Below the pieces are notes generated by a model. It was given only the letters and a program-made list of their open reading frames with translations, made no database searches and was not told the DNA's origin. 64,000 nt of DNA, from assembly GCF_018324685.1 (NCBI RefSeq), contig NZ_AP023354.1:1178001-1242000 (forward strand), given 5' to 3'. Shown in pieces: positions 8,230-17,718 of this stretch. The translations under genes and the position numbers were made by a program. Numbering within the stretch: the stretch's first letter is position 1; each line of letters starts with the position of its first letter. The DNA is from Actinocatenispora sera (lineage in GTDB: Bacteria > Actinomycetota > Actinomycetes > Mycobacteriales > Micromonosporaceae).

Positions 8230-9021
8230 ATGCGTATCGGGGCACATGTGGACAGCGACGACCCACTCACCGGCGCACGCGAGCGCGGCGCCGACGCGGT
8301 GCAGTTCTTTCTCGCCGATCCGCAGGGATGGAAGGCGCCGACCGAGCACCCGCACGCCGCGGAGCTGCGGGAGGCCGCGGCGTCCGGCGAGTTCGAACTG
8401 TACGTGCACGCGCCGTACGTGCTGAATCTCGCCTCCACGAACAACCGGATCCGGATTCCCAGCCGCAAACTGGTCGCGCAGCACGCCGAGGCGGCCGCGG
8501 CGATCGGCGCCAAGGGGCTGATCGTGCACGGTGGGCACGTGACCGCCGCCGACGACATCCAGGTCGGTTTCGACAACTGGCGCAAGGCGTTCGAGGGCGC
8601 CGCGAAGACCGGCGGGTACCCGCTGCCGATCCTGATCGAGAACACCGCCGGCGGTGACCACGCCTGCGCCCGCCGGTTCGACAATCTGGCCCGGCTGTGG
8701 GACGCGATCGGCGACTTCGGCCCCGGCCTGTGCCTGGACACCTGCCACGCGTTCTGCGGCGGGGAGCAGCTCGGCGACGCGGTCGACCGGCTGCGCGGCA
8801 TCACCGGCCGGGTCGATCTGGTGCACGCCAACGGGTCCCGGGACGGCTTCGACTCCGGCCGGGACCGGCACGCGAACCTCGCCGACAGCCCCGACCTGGC
8901 GGCCGAGCAGGTCGCCGAGGTGATCCGGGCGGCCGGCTGCACCGCGGTGGTGGAGACGCCGAACGCCGACGGCGGCCAGGCCACCGACATCGCCTACCTC
9001 CGAGAGCGACTGGTCCCGTGA
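8230..9021 (+). CDS. nfo: Endonuclease IV-type AP endonuclease
   Basis: 263 residues, slightly shorter than E. coli Nfo. Predicted class II AP endonuclease that cuts abasic sites using a trinuclear zinc centre in a TIM barrel. Visible metal-ligand segments: VHAPYVLNLAS, LIVHGGH, ILIENTAGG, LCLDTCHAF, LVHANGSRD followed by DRHAN, and VVETPNADG. Starts MRIGAHVDSDD as in the family. The -10 TAGGCT seven bases before ATG means there is no ribosome-binding site. Stand-alone upstream of a membrane protein gene (67 nt gap). Confidence 0.88.
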   Translation: MRIGAHVDSDDPLTGARERGADAVQFFLADPQGWKAPTEHPHAAELREAAASGEFELYVHAPYVLNLASTNNRIRIPSRKLVAQHAEAAAAIGAKGLIVHGGHVTAADDIQVGFDNWRKAFEGAAKTGGYPLPILIENTAGGDHACARRFDNLARLWDAIGDFGPGLCLDTCHAFCGGEQLGDAVDRLRGITGRVDLVHANGSRDGFDSGRDRHANLADSPDLAAEQVAEVIRAAGCTAVVETPNADGGQATDIAYLRERLVP

Positions 9022-9088
9022 GCCAGCGACCGGCGGGGCACGCCGCGATCCGGTGGCGCACCAGCGTTCGGACGAAGGAGGGCCGCTC

Positions 9089-11212
9089 GTGAGCGGCGAG
9101 GAGACGCCGGAGCCGCGGCGCGGCGGCGCGTTGGCGAGCAGCGGCGCGGCGAGCGACCCGTCGGTCGCCCACCTGACCCTGCGGCAGTCGGCGCCCGAAC
9201 AGCGCGACGACGCCGACGGTCCCGCCGCCGAGACCGGCACCGGCCGTACCGGCTCGGGCCCGCAGGCCGCCGAATCGGCGCGCAAGGCGACCGGGACGAC
9301 GGAGGTGGCCGGGGAGCCGGGGAAGCCGACCGACCGCGCTGCCGCCGACACCGTCGAGGACGCCGCGCCGGGCAAGGGTGACGGCGGTACTGGCAAGGGC
9401 GACGAGGCCGGGTGGTCGCGGTTCGCACCGGTCGAGCCGAACCCGCCGGGCCTGCTGCGCCGGGTCGGCGCCGGCATCGGCCGGTTCGTCACCCACGAAT
9501 GGACCGTGGCCAGCGTCGGCGGGCTACTGCTCGCGGTGCTGATGACCTGGCCGACGGTGCTGCATCCGGCGAGCACGATCCCGCAGGACATCTACGATCC
9601 GCTCCTGCAGACCTGGCAGGTGGCCTGGGACGGGCACGCGCTGCTGACCGACCCGCTGCACCTGTGGGACAGCAACACCTTCTTCCCGGACCACGACACG
9701 CTCGCGTTCTCCGACAGCCTGCTCGGGTACGCGCCGTTGGGCATGATCGGTTCCGGTCCCGTCGCCGCGCTGGTGCGCTACAACCTCCTGTACGTGCTGG
9801 CGTACGCGCTGGCCTTCGTCGGGATGTACGCGCTGTGCCGGCAGCTCGGTACCCGCAAGCCCGGTGCGGCGATGGCCGCCGCGGCGTTCGCGTACGCGCC
9901 GTGGCGGTTGGCGCACGGCGGCCACCTGAACATCCTGTCCACCGGCGGAATCGCCCTGGCGCTGGCGATGCTGGCCCGCGGGCACGGGTTCAGCTTCCGG
10001 CGGAACGGGAAGCCGGGCCGGATCCGCTGGGGCTGGGCGCTCGGCGGCTGGCTGGTCGCCGCCTGGCAGGTCACGCTCGGCTGGGGCCTGGGACTGCCGT
10101 TCTGCTACCTGCTCGGCGTGCTGGTCGTCGTCGGCTGCGCGACCTGGCTGGTACGCAAGATTCACCGCCGGCTGCGCAGGGACACCGCGCCGGCCGGCCG
10201 GTTCCACCTGTCGCTGCTGTTCGGCAACCTGGCCGGGCTGGCCGTGTTCGGCGCGACCTGCCTCTACCTCGGGCTGCCCTACCTGCGCGCGGTGCACGAG
10301 CACCCGGAGGCCCGCCGGACCGTCGCCGAGCTGAAACTGTTCTCGCCGCCGTGGCAAGGCTTCTTCATCGCGCCCGAGCAGTCCTTCCTGTGGGGCGACA
10401 CGCATGCCCGGGCGCGCCAGGCGTTGCCGTTCCAGCCGGAGATGACGCTGCTGGTCGGGATGGTGCTGGTGGCGTTCGCGGTGCTGGGGCTGTTCCTGTC
10501 CAGCTGGCGGATCCGGACCCGGCTGCTGTTGCTCGCCGGGGTCGCGGTCAGCGTCGTACTGGCGATGGGCACCGCCTTCCCGGGCGGCGGCAGGTACACC
10601 TACCTGGTGCTCTACGACCACCTGCCCGCGTGGGACGCGATCCGTACCCCGGGCCGGCTGGTGCTGTGGACGACGCTGCTGCTGGCCCTGCTCGCCGCCG
10701 GCGCGGTGAACGCGCTGAGCCAGCGGGCCGACGAGTTCGCGGTGTCCCGGGGTCGCAACCCGCGCCGGATCGGGCCGGCGCTGCGGCTGCTCGTCGCGGT
10801 ACCGCTGGTGCTGGTGCTGGTCGAGGGGTGGGCGCGCACGCCGCACCCGCAGGTACCGACCGAGCCGAGGGAGCTGCACGCGGTCGCCGGGCCGGTGCTG
10901 ATCCTGCCGACCGACACGCTCACCGACCAGCGCTACATGTACTGGTCGACCGACGGGTTCCCGCAGCTGGTCAACGGCGGCAGCGGGGTGCAGCCGGCGA
11001 AACAGGACCAGATCCGGCAGGCAGCAACGGACTTCCCCAGCCAGCGCAGCGTCGCCTACCTGCGTCAGCTGGGGGTCCGCACCGTGGTGGTGTTCCGCGA
11101 CGGCCTGGTCGGCACGCCGTACCAGAACGTGATCTCGAAGTCGACCATCGGGCTCGGTATCAAGATCTCCGACACCGGGCCGGCGGTCGTCTACACCCTC
11201 GACCCGCAGTAA
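9089..11212 (+). CDS. Large multi-pass membrane protein, GT-C glycosyltransferase-like
   Basis: 707 residues. A disordered ~115-residue N-terminal region rich in Glu, Gly, Thr and Pro is followed by about 10-12 transmembrane helices from residue ~150. The first external loop reads IPQDIYDPLLQTWQVAWDGHALL with the acidic residues typical of GT-C lipid-phosphate-sugar transferases, then LHLWDSNTFFP. The C-terminal ~130 residues are extracytoplasmic (TEPRELHAVAGPVLILPTD, YMYWSTDG). Probably transfers a sugar from a polyprenyl carrier to a wall or lipid acceptor; substrate unknown. GTG start selected for GAAGGAGGG upstream. It stands alone before a bidirectional terminator. Confidence 0.7.
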   Translation: MSGEETPEPRRGGALASSGAASDPSVAHLTLRQSAPEQRDDADGPAAETGTGRTGSGPQAAESARKATGTTEVAGEPGKPTDRAAADTVEDAAPGKGDGGTGKGDEAGWSRFAPVEPNPPGLLRRVGAGIGRFVTHEWTVASVGGLLLAVLMTWPTVLHPASTIPQDIYDPLLQTWQVAWDGHALLTDPLHLWDSNTFFPDHDTLAFSDSLLGYAPLGMIGSGPVAALVRYNLLYVLAYALAFVGMYALCRQLGTRKPGAAMAAAAFAYAPWRLAHGGHLNILSTGGIALALAMLARGHGFSFRRNGKPGRIRWGWALGGWLVAAWQVTLGWGLGLPFCYLLGVLVVVGCATWLVRKIHRRLRRDTAPAGRFHLSLLFGNLAGLAVFGATCLYLGLPYLRAVHEHPEARRTVAELKLFSPPWQGFFIAPEQSFLWGDTHARARQALPFQPEMTLLVGMVLVAFAVLGLFLSSWRIRTRLLLLAGVAVSVVLAMGTAFPGGGRYTYLVLYDHLPAWDAIRTPGRLVLWTTLLLALLAAGAVNALSQRADEFAVSRGRNPRRIGPALRLLVAVPLVLVLVEGWARTPHPQVPTEPRELHAVAGPVLILPTDTLTDQRYMYWSTDGFPQLVNGGSGVQPAKQDQIRQAATDFPSQRSVAYLRQLGVRTVVVFRDGLVGTPYQNVISKSTIGLGIKISDTGPAVVYTLDPQ

Positions 11213-11216
11213 CGCC

Positions 11217-11244
11217 CGTCCCCGGGCCGGGCGGTCCGGGGACG
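11217..11244. terminator. Bidirectional terminator
   Basis: 9-bp stem CGTCCCCGG (11217-11225) with CCGGGGACG (11236-11244), 10-nt loop, between convergent genes. Confidence 0.65.
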
Positions 11245-11256
11245 ACGCGCGGCCGG

Positions 11257-12363
11257 TCAGCTCGCCGCGAGGGCGGTCGCACCGGCGAGGTAGGGGGCGC
11301 CCTCGCCGGCCGGTACCGCCCAGGTCAGGTTCTCCACCGCGCGGATCAGCGCCCAGCCGCGCACCCGCGCCCGGTCCACGCCGAGCCCGGCGGCGATCCG
11401 GTCGACGAGGCGGGCCGCCCGGGCCGGGGTCGGCTCGTACCGGAGCAGATCCCAGAGCAGGTGGCCGGCGTCGAACGCGGCGTCACCGACGACCGGCTTC
11501 GGGTCGATGAGCAGCCAGGCGGACCCACCGCGACCGGACAGCACGTTGCCGGTGTGCGCGTCCCGGTTGACGAGCACGTCCGGCCCGTCCGGCTCGGCGA
11601 GCGCGACGCACAGCTCGGTCGCCTCCTCGAACAGCGCCCTCGGCAGCTCCATCGACCCGGCCGCCACCCGGCCGCCGGCCGCCGCCGCCCGGTCGTCGCC
11701 GCCGGCCGTCGACGGTGACCCCTGGTCGGCGCCGGGCGGCGCCGCTGTGGTTACCGGGCCCCCGCCGGTGGCCGGTTCGGTCAGCTGGCGGTACGCCACG
11801 GGCAGCTCCCCGGCCCATCGCAGCGCCAGGTCCCGGACCAGCGGGAACGGCTCGGCCACCGCGGGCGGCGTACCGTCCGGGGCGTCGATGCCGGGTCGCG
11901 GGGCCGGGTGGCTCAGGTCGCCGGTCGGCACCCGGCGGAGCCGGCGCAGCAGCCCGGTCGCCACCCCGACGACCTCGTCCAGCGTCAGCGCGCCCCGCTC
12001 GTACTCGGTGAGCAGCGCGGTACCCGGATCGGCCCGCTCCAGCAGCAAGGCACCGGAGTCGAGATCGACGTCGTACAGCCGGACCGCGCCGTCGCCGGCG
12101 TAGCAGCGCAGCGCCGTGCACTCGGCGAAGTTCTCGTCGTCCAGCACGGGTACCTTCAGCACCAGCTCGCGCTCGCCGCGGCGCACCGGCACCACGTACG
12201 AGCAGGTGCCGCCGGGCAGCACCGGGCCGGTGATGCGTACCCCGAAGCGCCGGCAGGTCGCGTCGACCAGCGCGGGCAGGTCGTCGAGCCAGCGCCGGCC
12301 GCGCGGCCCGAAGTCGGTCCCGATGGATCCGGCCAGCTCGGCCGGCAGCTCGTGTTCCACCAC
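11257..12363 (-). CDS. Aminoglycoside/hydroxyurea phosphotransferase-like kinase
   Basis: 368 residues, resembling the APH(6)/streptomycin 6-kinase family. Visible kinase parts: ELVLKVP near residue 68 (ATP-binding Lys), the catalytic-loop segment VNRDAHTGNVL and LLIDPKPVVGD (metal-binding Asp). The usual HGD of the catalytic loop reads NRD, keeping the Asp but losing the His. A 50-residue Gly/Ala/Pro/Thr-rich insertion (about residues 195-245) separates the lobes. GTG start with GAAGGG upstream. It follows the GT87 gene after a hairpin, so may have its own promoter. A metabolic kinase role is as likely as antibiotic resistance. Confidence 0.75.
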   Translation of the reverse strand: MVEHELPAELAGSIGTDFGPRGRRWLDDLPALVDATCRRFGVRITGPVLPGGTCSYVVPVRRGERELVLKVPVLDDENFAECTALRCYAGDGAVRLYDVDLDSGALLLERADPGTALLTEYERGALTLDEVVGVATGLLRRLRRVPTGDLSHPAPRPGIDAPDGTPPAVAEPFPLVRDLALRWAGELPVAYRQLTEPATGGGPVTTAAPPGADQGSPSTAGGDDRAAAAGGRVAAGSMELPRALFEEATELCVALAEPDGPDVLVNRDAHTGNVLSGRGGSAWLLIDPKPVVGDAAFDAGHLLWDLLRYEPTPARAARLVDRIAAGLGVDRARVRGWALIRAVENLTWAVPAGEGAPYLAGATALAAS

Positions 12364-12444
12364 GTGTTTCCCTTCGCCGTGTTCCTTCGATGTCCGGTGG
12401 ATGCCGAAGGACGACGGCGGTGCCCGCGCTCGCTGCTGATCCGT

Positions 12445-12466
12445 CGCGGCCCGGATCGGGGCCGCG
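12445..12466 (-). terminator. Hairpin after the GT87 gene
   Basis: 8-bp stem CGCGGCCC / GGGCCGCG with a 6-nt loop in the 171-bp gap between the GT87 gene and the kinase gene. Weak terminator or transcript-end stabiliser. Confidence 0.4.
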
Positions 12467-12534
12467 CGCAGCGAACGTGCAGTGCTCGGGCAGTCGTACT
12501 GCCGGCGGAGGGGCCGCGCCGGCTCGGCCGGGCG

Positions 12535-14022
12535 TCAAGAAGGGGCGGGCGCCGGCGTGGTCGGCCGGGCCGCGCCGGGCAGCCAGGACACGTCCGGGGC
12601 GTGGTCGAACTCGCCGCCGTCCGGGTCGTCGCTGCCGTCCGCGCGGACCGCATCGCGGGCCGGCACCAGGATGTCGCGCACCACGTACCCGACGAGCACG
12701 ACCAGCGTGGCCAGCCGGCACAGCGAGAAGAACACGAACACCCACTCCGGTACGACGGTGGTACCGGAGGCGGCCATCAGTTCGGCGTAGAACGCCAGGA
12801 AGTAGCCGACCTCGGCGAGCTGCCAGGCAAGGAACGCACCCCAGCGCGGCCTGGCCAGCACCGCCAGCGGGATCAGCCACAGCACGTACTGCTGGGACCA
12901 GACCTTGCCGGTGATCAGGAAGCAGGCCACGACCAGGAACGCCAGTTGCGCCAGCCGCGGGCGACGCGGCGCGAACATGGCCAGCGCGCCGATGGCGAGG
13001 CAGCAGAGCGCGAAGAGCACCCCGTACAGCAAGTTGAGGGTGGTGATGTGGGTGCTCAGGTAGCCGAACCCGGGCAGCCCGGCGTTCTCGCCGCCGGTCG
13101 GGAAGTGCGCCCCGACGTACCAGAGGGTGCCCCAGTCGACGCCGCGGGTGGAGTTGAGTCGGAAGAACTGCAGCCACGAGTCGGGGTAGAGCATCGCGAT
13201 CGGCGCGTTGATGACCACCCAGGTGGCGGCGGCGGTGAGCACCGTGGTGCCGGCCTGCCGCAGCTTCCCGCTGCGCAGCGCGAGCACCAGCAGCGGCCCG
13301 AGGATCAGCAGCGGGTAGAACTTGGCGGCGACGCCGAGCCCGAACAGCAGCCCGGCCAGCCACGGCCGTCGTCTGGACCAGGCGAGCAGCGCGCCGACGG
13401 TCGGCGCGATCGCGAGCAGGTCCCAGTTGACGGTGGCGGTGACCAGCATCGCCGGTGCGATCGCGAGCAGCAACGCGTCGAACGGTCGTCGGCGTCTGAG
13501 CGCCAGCACCATCGCCACCGTGCCGATGCCGAGCAGCGACAGCATGATCGCGTTCGCGTCGTAGAACCACTTGCCCTGGTTGATGTCGACATGCTGGGCG
13601 AGGGCGTGCACCGGCAGCCCGAGCGCGCCCATGAACAGGCCGGTGAGCACCGGGTACTCGACCGCGTGGTCGGCGTACGGCACCTTGCCGTCACCGAGCC
13701 CCTCGGCGTAGTACAGCGCGAGCACGTCGGTGTAGCAGTGGTCCTTGTACTGCTTCAGGTCGCCCCAGGCGCCGTCCCGGCAGGGCGACTTCTGCACCCA
13801 GTGCAGCGCGAACAGCAGGCAGGCCAGCGCCAGCACGATCCGTACCGGCGTGACGTAGCGCCGGTGCGGCGGCCGCACGGCATGGTCGCCCAGCGGCCCG
13901 CCGATCGCCTCGGACAGGCCGCCGGCGAACCAGTCCTCCCGGGCCGGTTCGTCCGGCAGCCGCAGGCGCGACCCGCCGAGCCGCGACGGGACGTTTCGGG
14001 TCTCGCCACTCATGCCGCCCAT
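12535..14022 (-). CDS. GT87-family (DUF2029) polyprenyl-phosphate mannosyltransferase-like protein
   Basis: 495 residues with ~10 transmembrane helices, e.g. RIVLALACLLFALHWV, FLVVACFLITGKVWSQQYVLWLIPLAV. The segments VEYPVLTGLFMGALG, CYTDVLALYYAEGL and KVWSQQYVLW match the Rv0051/PimE-like GT87 group that sits beside ponA in actinobacteria. It probably adds mannose or arabinose from a polyprenyl donor on the outer face of the membrane. Two in-frame ATGs are possible (14022 or 14013). It lies 33 nt after the PBP gene and is likely co-transcribed with it, which ties it to cell-wall assembly. Confidence 0.8.
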   Translation of the reverse strand: MGGMSGETRNVPSRLGGSRLRLPDEPAREDWFAGGLSEAIGGPLGDHAVRPPHRRYVTPVRIVLALACLLFALHWVQKSPCRDGAWGDLKQYKDHCYTDVLALYYAEGLGDGKVPYADHAVEYPVLTGLFMGALGLPVHALAQHVDINQGKWFYDANAIMLSLLGIGTVAMVLALRRRRPFDALLLAIAPAMLVTATVNWDLLAIAPTVGALLAWSRRRPWLAGLLFGLGVAAKFYPLLILGPLLVLALRSGKLRQAGTTVLTAAATWVVINAPIAMLYPDSWLQFFRLNSTRGVDWGTLWYVGAHFPTGGENAGLPGFGYLSTHITTLNLLYGVLFALCCLAIGALAMFAPRRPRLAQLAFLVVACFLITGKVWSQQYVLWLIPLAVLARPRWGAFLAWQLAEVGYFLAFYAELMAASGTTVVPEWVFVFFSLCRLATLVVLVGYVVRDILVPARDAVRADGSDDPDGGEFDHAPDVSWLPGAARPTTPAPAPS

Positions 14023-14055
14023 CCTGCCCGACGCCGCCGGCGGGTGTGCACCCCG

Positions 14056-17000
14056 CTACCCGGCGCCGTCGGGAGCGGCGTTGTTCCCGTTCGGATTGCC
14101 CGGGCCGTTGGTCTTGCAGTTCGGATCCCAGATGTTGCAGGTCGGCGAGGACGGGCCGTCCGACGGTGTCCCGGTACCCGGCGGCCAGCCGCCCGGCGGG
14201 GTCACGCTGTTGGTGGGCCGCCCGGTCGGGTGCGGGTTGGTGCTGTGGGTCGGTTTCGGTGACGGCGACGAGGAGGCCACCTGGCCGGCCGTCTTGCTGC
14301 CACCGTAGACCGGCGGCGGGAAGTTCTGCGGCGGCATGTGCAGGTCCTGCACCGCCTTCGACATGTACGCCTTCCAGATGTACGACGGGTACTCCGAGCC
14401 GTACATCGGGGCGCCCCACATGTTGTAGATCGGGCCGTCACCCTTCTTCCGGCCGATCCAGACCACCGTGGCGAGCTGCGGCACGTACCCGCACATCCAG
14501 GCGTGCGAGTTGGCGTTTATGCCTTCCTTGTTCGGCCACTCCCAGGTACCGGTCTTGTTCGCCTGGTCGCGCGGCGGGTCGATCTTCTGCCTCTCGTTGC
14601 CGGCGACCTGCTTCAGCACCCAGTCGAGGTCGGCGGCGGTGGAGGCGTCGAACAGCTGCCGGTGCTTGACCTTCGGCAGCTGCACCTGCACGCCGTGCGA
14701 GTCGGTGACCTTGGTGACGAAGTGCTCGGTGCTGTACTTGCCGCCGGCGGCCAGCGTGGCGTACCCGTTCGCGTGGTCCAGCGGGGTCACCGGGTACTGG
14801 CCGAAGCCGATCTCGTTGCCCAGACCGCCCTGCGCGACGGCGTCCTGCGCGCTGACGGTGTTCAGGTCGAACTTGTGCGCCGGCTTGCCGTTGGAGCCGT
14901 CCGACATGATCATGTTGATGCCGGCCTGGTGCGCGAAGTCGAGCACCTTGTCCTTGCCCAGTTTCTGCGTCAGGGCATAGAACACGGTGTTCAGCGACAT
15001 CACCGTGGCCCTCGACAGGGTGCACAGCTCGTGGCCCTGGGCGTCCATGCCGCCGTCGCTGCAGTGTTCACCGTCGGAGTTGTGCACCTTGCCGTCGCCG
15101 CCGCGGTCGTCGAACTTCTCGGCCTCGTCGCCGTTCCACAGCGACTTGACCGAGATACCGTCCTTGATCCCGAGCGCCAGCGAGTACACCTTGAAGGAGG
15201 AGCCCGGCTGGTGCGGGTTGGCCGCCATGTCGAACCCGGTGCCGTCGTCGCCGCCGTAGTAGGCGATCACCTTGCCGGTGCCCGGCTGCACCGAGACCAG
15301 CGCGGTGGCGAGCCGGTGCTTGTTCTGCTTCTGGGCGTCCTTGTATTCCTGGTCGCCGTTCATCACCTCGTGGGCAGAGGAGATCGCGTCCTGCTCGGCC
15401 TTCTTGTTGATCGTGGTGACGATCTTGTACCCGCCGGTCTCCAGCCGCTGCTTCGTCTCCTCCCGCGCCTTGGCGTAGGTCGACGCGTCGGAGAGGGTGC
15501 GGTTGCGGGCGAGCTCGTTGATCACCTGGGTGACCACGAAACCGGTCGGCTTGTCCAGGCCGAAGCTCGCCCCGGTGTTGGCCTTCGGCTTCTTCGGCAT
15601 CGGGTAGTTCGCCAGCGAGATCGACTTGTCGTACTTGCCCAGCTTCGTCATCTGCCTGAGCGTGTACTCCCAGCGAGCCTGGGCGAGCTTCTTGTTCACC
15701 GCCGGGTCGTCCTGCGACGGGTCCTTGATCACCGAGGCCAGCACGGCGGCCTCCTCGGTGGTCAACTTGCTGATGTCCTTGTTGTAGTAGACCTTCGCCG
15801 CCGCCTGGATCCCGTACGCACCGCGGCCGAAGTAGACGGCGTTGAGATAGAAGCCGAGGATCTGCTTCTTCGAGTACTTCTGGTCGAGCTTGACCGCGAC
15901 GACGGCTTCCTTCAGCTTCTGCGTGTAGGTGCGGTCCGCGGCGGTGTTCGCGTCCTCGGACAGCTTCGCGTACTGCTGGGTGATCGTCGAGGCGCCCTGG
16001 GTGTCACCGCCGGTCACGTTGTTCCACAACGCCCGGATGGTGCCCTTGACGTCCACCCCGGAGTTGGTGAAGAACGTGTTGTCCTCCGCCGCCACCACCG
16101 CGTACTGCACCCGCTCGGGCACCTTGTCGATGTCGACGACGTTGCGGTTGGAGTCGCTCGCGCCGAGCCGCGCCATCGGCGTCTTGCCGTCGTCGTAGTA
16201 GAACGTCGATGCCTGCGGGGTGGGCAGCTGCCCGGGCAGCGTCACGTTGGTGAAGTAGAACGCGCCGCCGATGGTGCCGATGCCGGTGAGCAGCAGCAGC
16301 ACCGCGACGCCGGCGATGATCCGGCGCCGGCGCCGGCGCTTCTTGCGCGCCTTCGGTGTCTCGTGCGACCGGCGGCGCTCCTCGGCCCGGCTCAGCGGGC
16401 TGCCGTCGTCGCGGAAGAAGTCGGTCGGCCCGTCCGGCCCGGCGGGGCGCACCGTGGCGCGGCCCATCCCGGCGCCGCCGACCGAGGCGGACCCGACCGA
16501 GGCGGACCCGACCGAGGCCGAGCCAACCGAGGCGGAACCAACCGAGGCGGAACCGACCGAGGCCGAGCCGACCGAGGCGGACCCGGTCGCGCCGCTACCG
16601 AACGCGCTGCGCCGGGTGGCGCCGCCGACGGAGGCGGAACCGGTCGGCGGCTCGGTCGAGTGCCGACCACCGCCGCCAGCCGAGTGCCGGCCGTTCGGCG
16701 GCTCGTCGTCCGCACCGTGCCGGGCTGGCCGCCCGTACGCGGTGCCCGGCTCGCGCGGGGCCGAGCCGGTGCTGCCGGTCGGCCGGGCGGAGCCGCCGTA
16801 GGTGCCGGCGCCGGGCCGGTCGGCGGCGCGACCACCACCACCACCGAGCCCCCGCCGGTACGGCTGGTCGGCGCCGGCCGCGCCGTGCCGCGCCGTGCCG
16901 TAGTCACCGCCGGCCACCCCATGGTTGCCGGTTGAACTGTGGTTGCCCGGGACGCTGTGCCGCCCGGGCTGGCCCGCATCGCGGACACCACCGGGACCGT

Positions 17001-17058
17001 CGGGATCCGGCCCGGGTACCCGGGCCGAGCCACGCGGGCGGTTCGGGGGGCTCGTCAT
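14056..17058 (-). CDS. ponA: Bifunctional class A penicillin-binding protein (PonA1-like)
   Basis: 1000 residues; polymerises and cross-links peptidoglycan. Layout: long disordered cytoplasmic N-terminus (1-~235) with seven ASVGS-type repeats, basic stretch KARKKRRRRRR, one transmembrane helix (IAGVAVLLLLTGIGTI), transglycosylase domain with catalytic Glu325 (AAEDNTFF), transpeptidase domain with Ser620-x-x-Lys623 (PGSSFK), SLN and NKTGT. All catalytic motifs are intact. The C-terminus is a Pro/Ser/Thr-rich external tail with two Cys (PTCNIWDPNC). Order DUF5318-ponA-GT87 is conserved in actinobacteria. No strong ribosome-binding site is visible. Confidence 0.93.
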   Translation of the reverse strand: MTSPPNRPRGSARVPGPDPDGPGGVRDAGQPGRHSVPGNHSSTGNHGVAGGDYGTARHGAAGADQPYRRGLGGGGGRAADRPGAGTYGGSARPTGSTGSAPREPGTAYGRPARHGADDEPPNGRHSAGGGGRHSTEPPTGSASVGGATRRSAFGSGATGSASVGSASVGSASVGSASVGSASVGSASVGSASVGGAGMGRATVRPAGPDGPTDFFRDDGSPLSRAEERRRSHETPKARKKRRRRRRIIAGVAVLLLLTGIGTIGGAFYFTNVTLPGQLPTPQASTFYYDDGKTPMARLGASDSNRNVVDIDKVPERVQYAVVAAEDNTFFTNSGVDVKGTIRALWNNVTGGDTQGASTITQQYAKLSEDANTAADRTYTQKLKEAVVAVKLDQKYSKKQILGFYLNAVYFGRGAYGIQAAAKVYYNKDISKLTTEEAAVLASVIKDPSQDDPAVNKKLAQARWEYTLRQMTKLGKYDKSISLANYPMPKKPKANTGASFGLDKPTGFVVTQVINELARNRTLSDASTYAKAREETKQRLETGGYKIVTTINKKAEQDAISSAHEVMNGDQEYKDAQKQNKHRLATALVSVQPGTGKVIAYYGGDDGTGFDMAANPHQPGSSFKVYSLALGIKDGISVKSLWNGDEAEKFDDRGGDGKVHNSDGEHCSDGGMDAQGHELCTLSRATVMSLNTVFYALTQKLGKDKVLDFAHQAGINMIMSDGSNGKPAHKFDLNTVSAQDAVAQGGLGNEIGFGQYPVTPLDHANGYATLAAGGKYSTEHFVTKVTDSHGVQVQLPKVKHRQLFDASTAADLDWVLKQVAGNERQKIDPPRDQANKTGTWEWPNKEGINANSHAWMCGYVPQLATVVWIGRKKGDGPIYNMWGAPMYGSEYPSYIWKAYMSKAVQDLHMPPQNFPPPVYGGSKTAGQVASSSPSPKPTHSTNPHPTGRPTNSVTPPGGWPPGTGTPSDGPSSPTCNIWDPNCKTNGPGNPNGNNAAPDGAG
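16481..16585. repeat. 15-bp in-frame tandem repeat in the PBP N-terminus
   Basis: Seven copies of a 15-bp unit of the form ACCGAGGCGGACCCG encode repeated pentapeptides (GSASV) in the cytoplasmic disordered region. Copies differ mainly at synonymous positions, so the peptide is kept while the DNA drifts. Confidence 0.9.
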
Positions 17059-17180
17059 TCGTCACACCATGCCGTCGGGGACGACGGCTGCCCAGCCGCC
17101 GTCCGGTTCGTGTGAGCTACACCGCACCACCGCACACATGCTCCACGCTCCGCCGGACCCGGCGGTGGCGGTGAAGGTGT

Positions 17181-17579
17181 TCACTCGGCCGCCTCGTGTC
17201 GCGTGCCGGGGTCACCGACCCCGCGTCCGAGCAGGAACTGCTCGGCCAGGTGGTTCCAGCCGCAGCCGCGGCAGACCTCCACCACGTACACCGTGAACTC
17301 GCGGTAGGTCTGTGCCAGGGTCGTCAGCTCGGCCTTGCGCCGAGCCTGGCCGGCGGACTGCTTCAGCTCGTCGCCGTAGATGTAGTGCACGTGCCAGAGT
17401 TGCTCGCGGCGGCAGACCGGACAGGGCGTCTCGGTGCGCTCACCGTGGAACTTGGCCGCGTTGAGCAGGTATGGCGAGGCGTCACAGGCTTCGTACGTGC
17501 CGATCCGCCCAGCGAACAGCGCGCGCAGCGTCGCTCGCTTCTGGAGCGAGTAGTCGACGACCTGCCGCTGCGTGCGCAT
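17181..17579 (-). CDS. DUF5318 family zinc-ribbon-like protein
   Basis: 132 residues from the ATG at 17579 (a TTG seven codons upstream is possible). Starts MRTQRQVVDYSLQKRATL and carries two CxxC pairs, CPVC near residue 60 and CRGC near residue 107, that could bind one zinc. Homologues (Rv0049 type) sit beside ponA throughout actinobacteria; function unknown. It precedes the PBP gene by 122 bp on the same strand. A role in regulation of wall synthesis is only suggested by the neighbourhood. Confidence 0.85.
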   Translation of the reverse strand: MRTQRQVVDYSLQKRATLRALFAGRIGTYEACDASPYLLNAAKFHGERTETPCPVCRREQLWHVHYIYGDELKQSAGQARRKAELTTLAQTYREFTVYVVEVCRGCGWNHLAEQFLLGRGVGDPGTRHEAAE

Positions 17580-17718
17580 GGGCACGAGGGTACGCGCCAA
17601 CCACGCTCACGCACACCCGCGCAAGGTTAAAACGGGCACTACTCACCGTAGTTGTCGCTGCGCAGTAAGGCCACGGGGAGCGATGGGTTTCCCCCAGGTC
17701 GCACGGCTGTTATGGTGT

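Noticed and set aside
9412-11718. Very long open frames antisense to, or overlapping, the membrane, PBP, flotillin and pseudokinase genes
   Set aside because: Expected in DNA of this GC content; their products are Arg/Ala/Gly-rich, match no family and are contradicted by strong family matches in the other frame.
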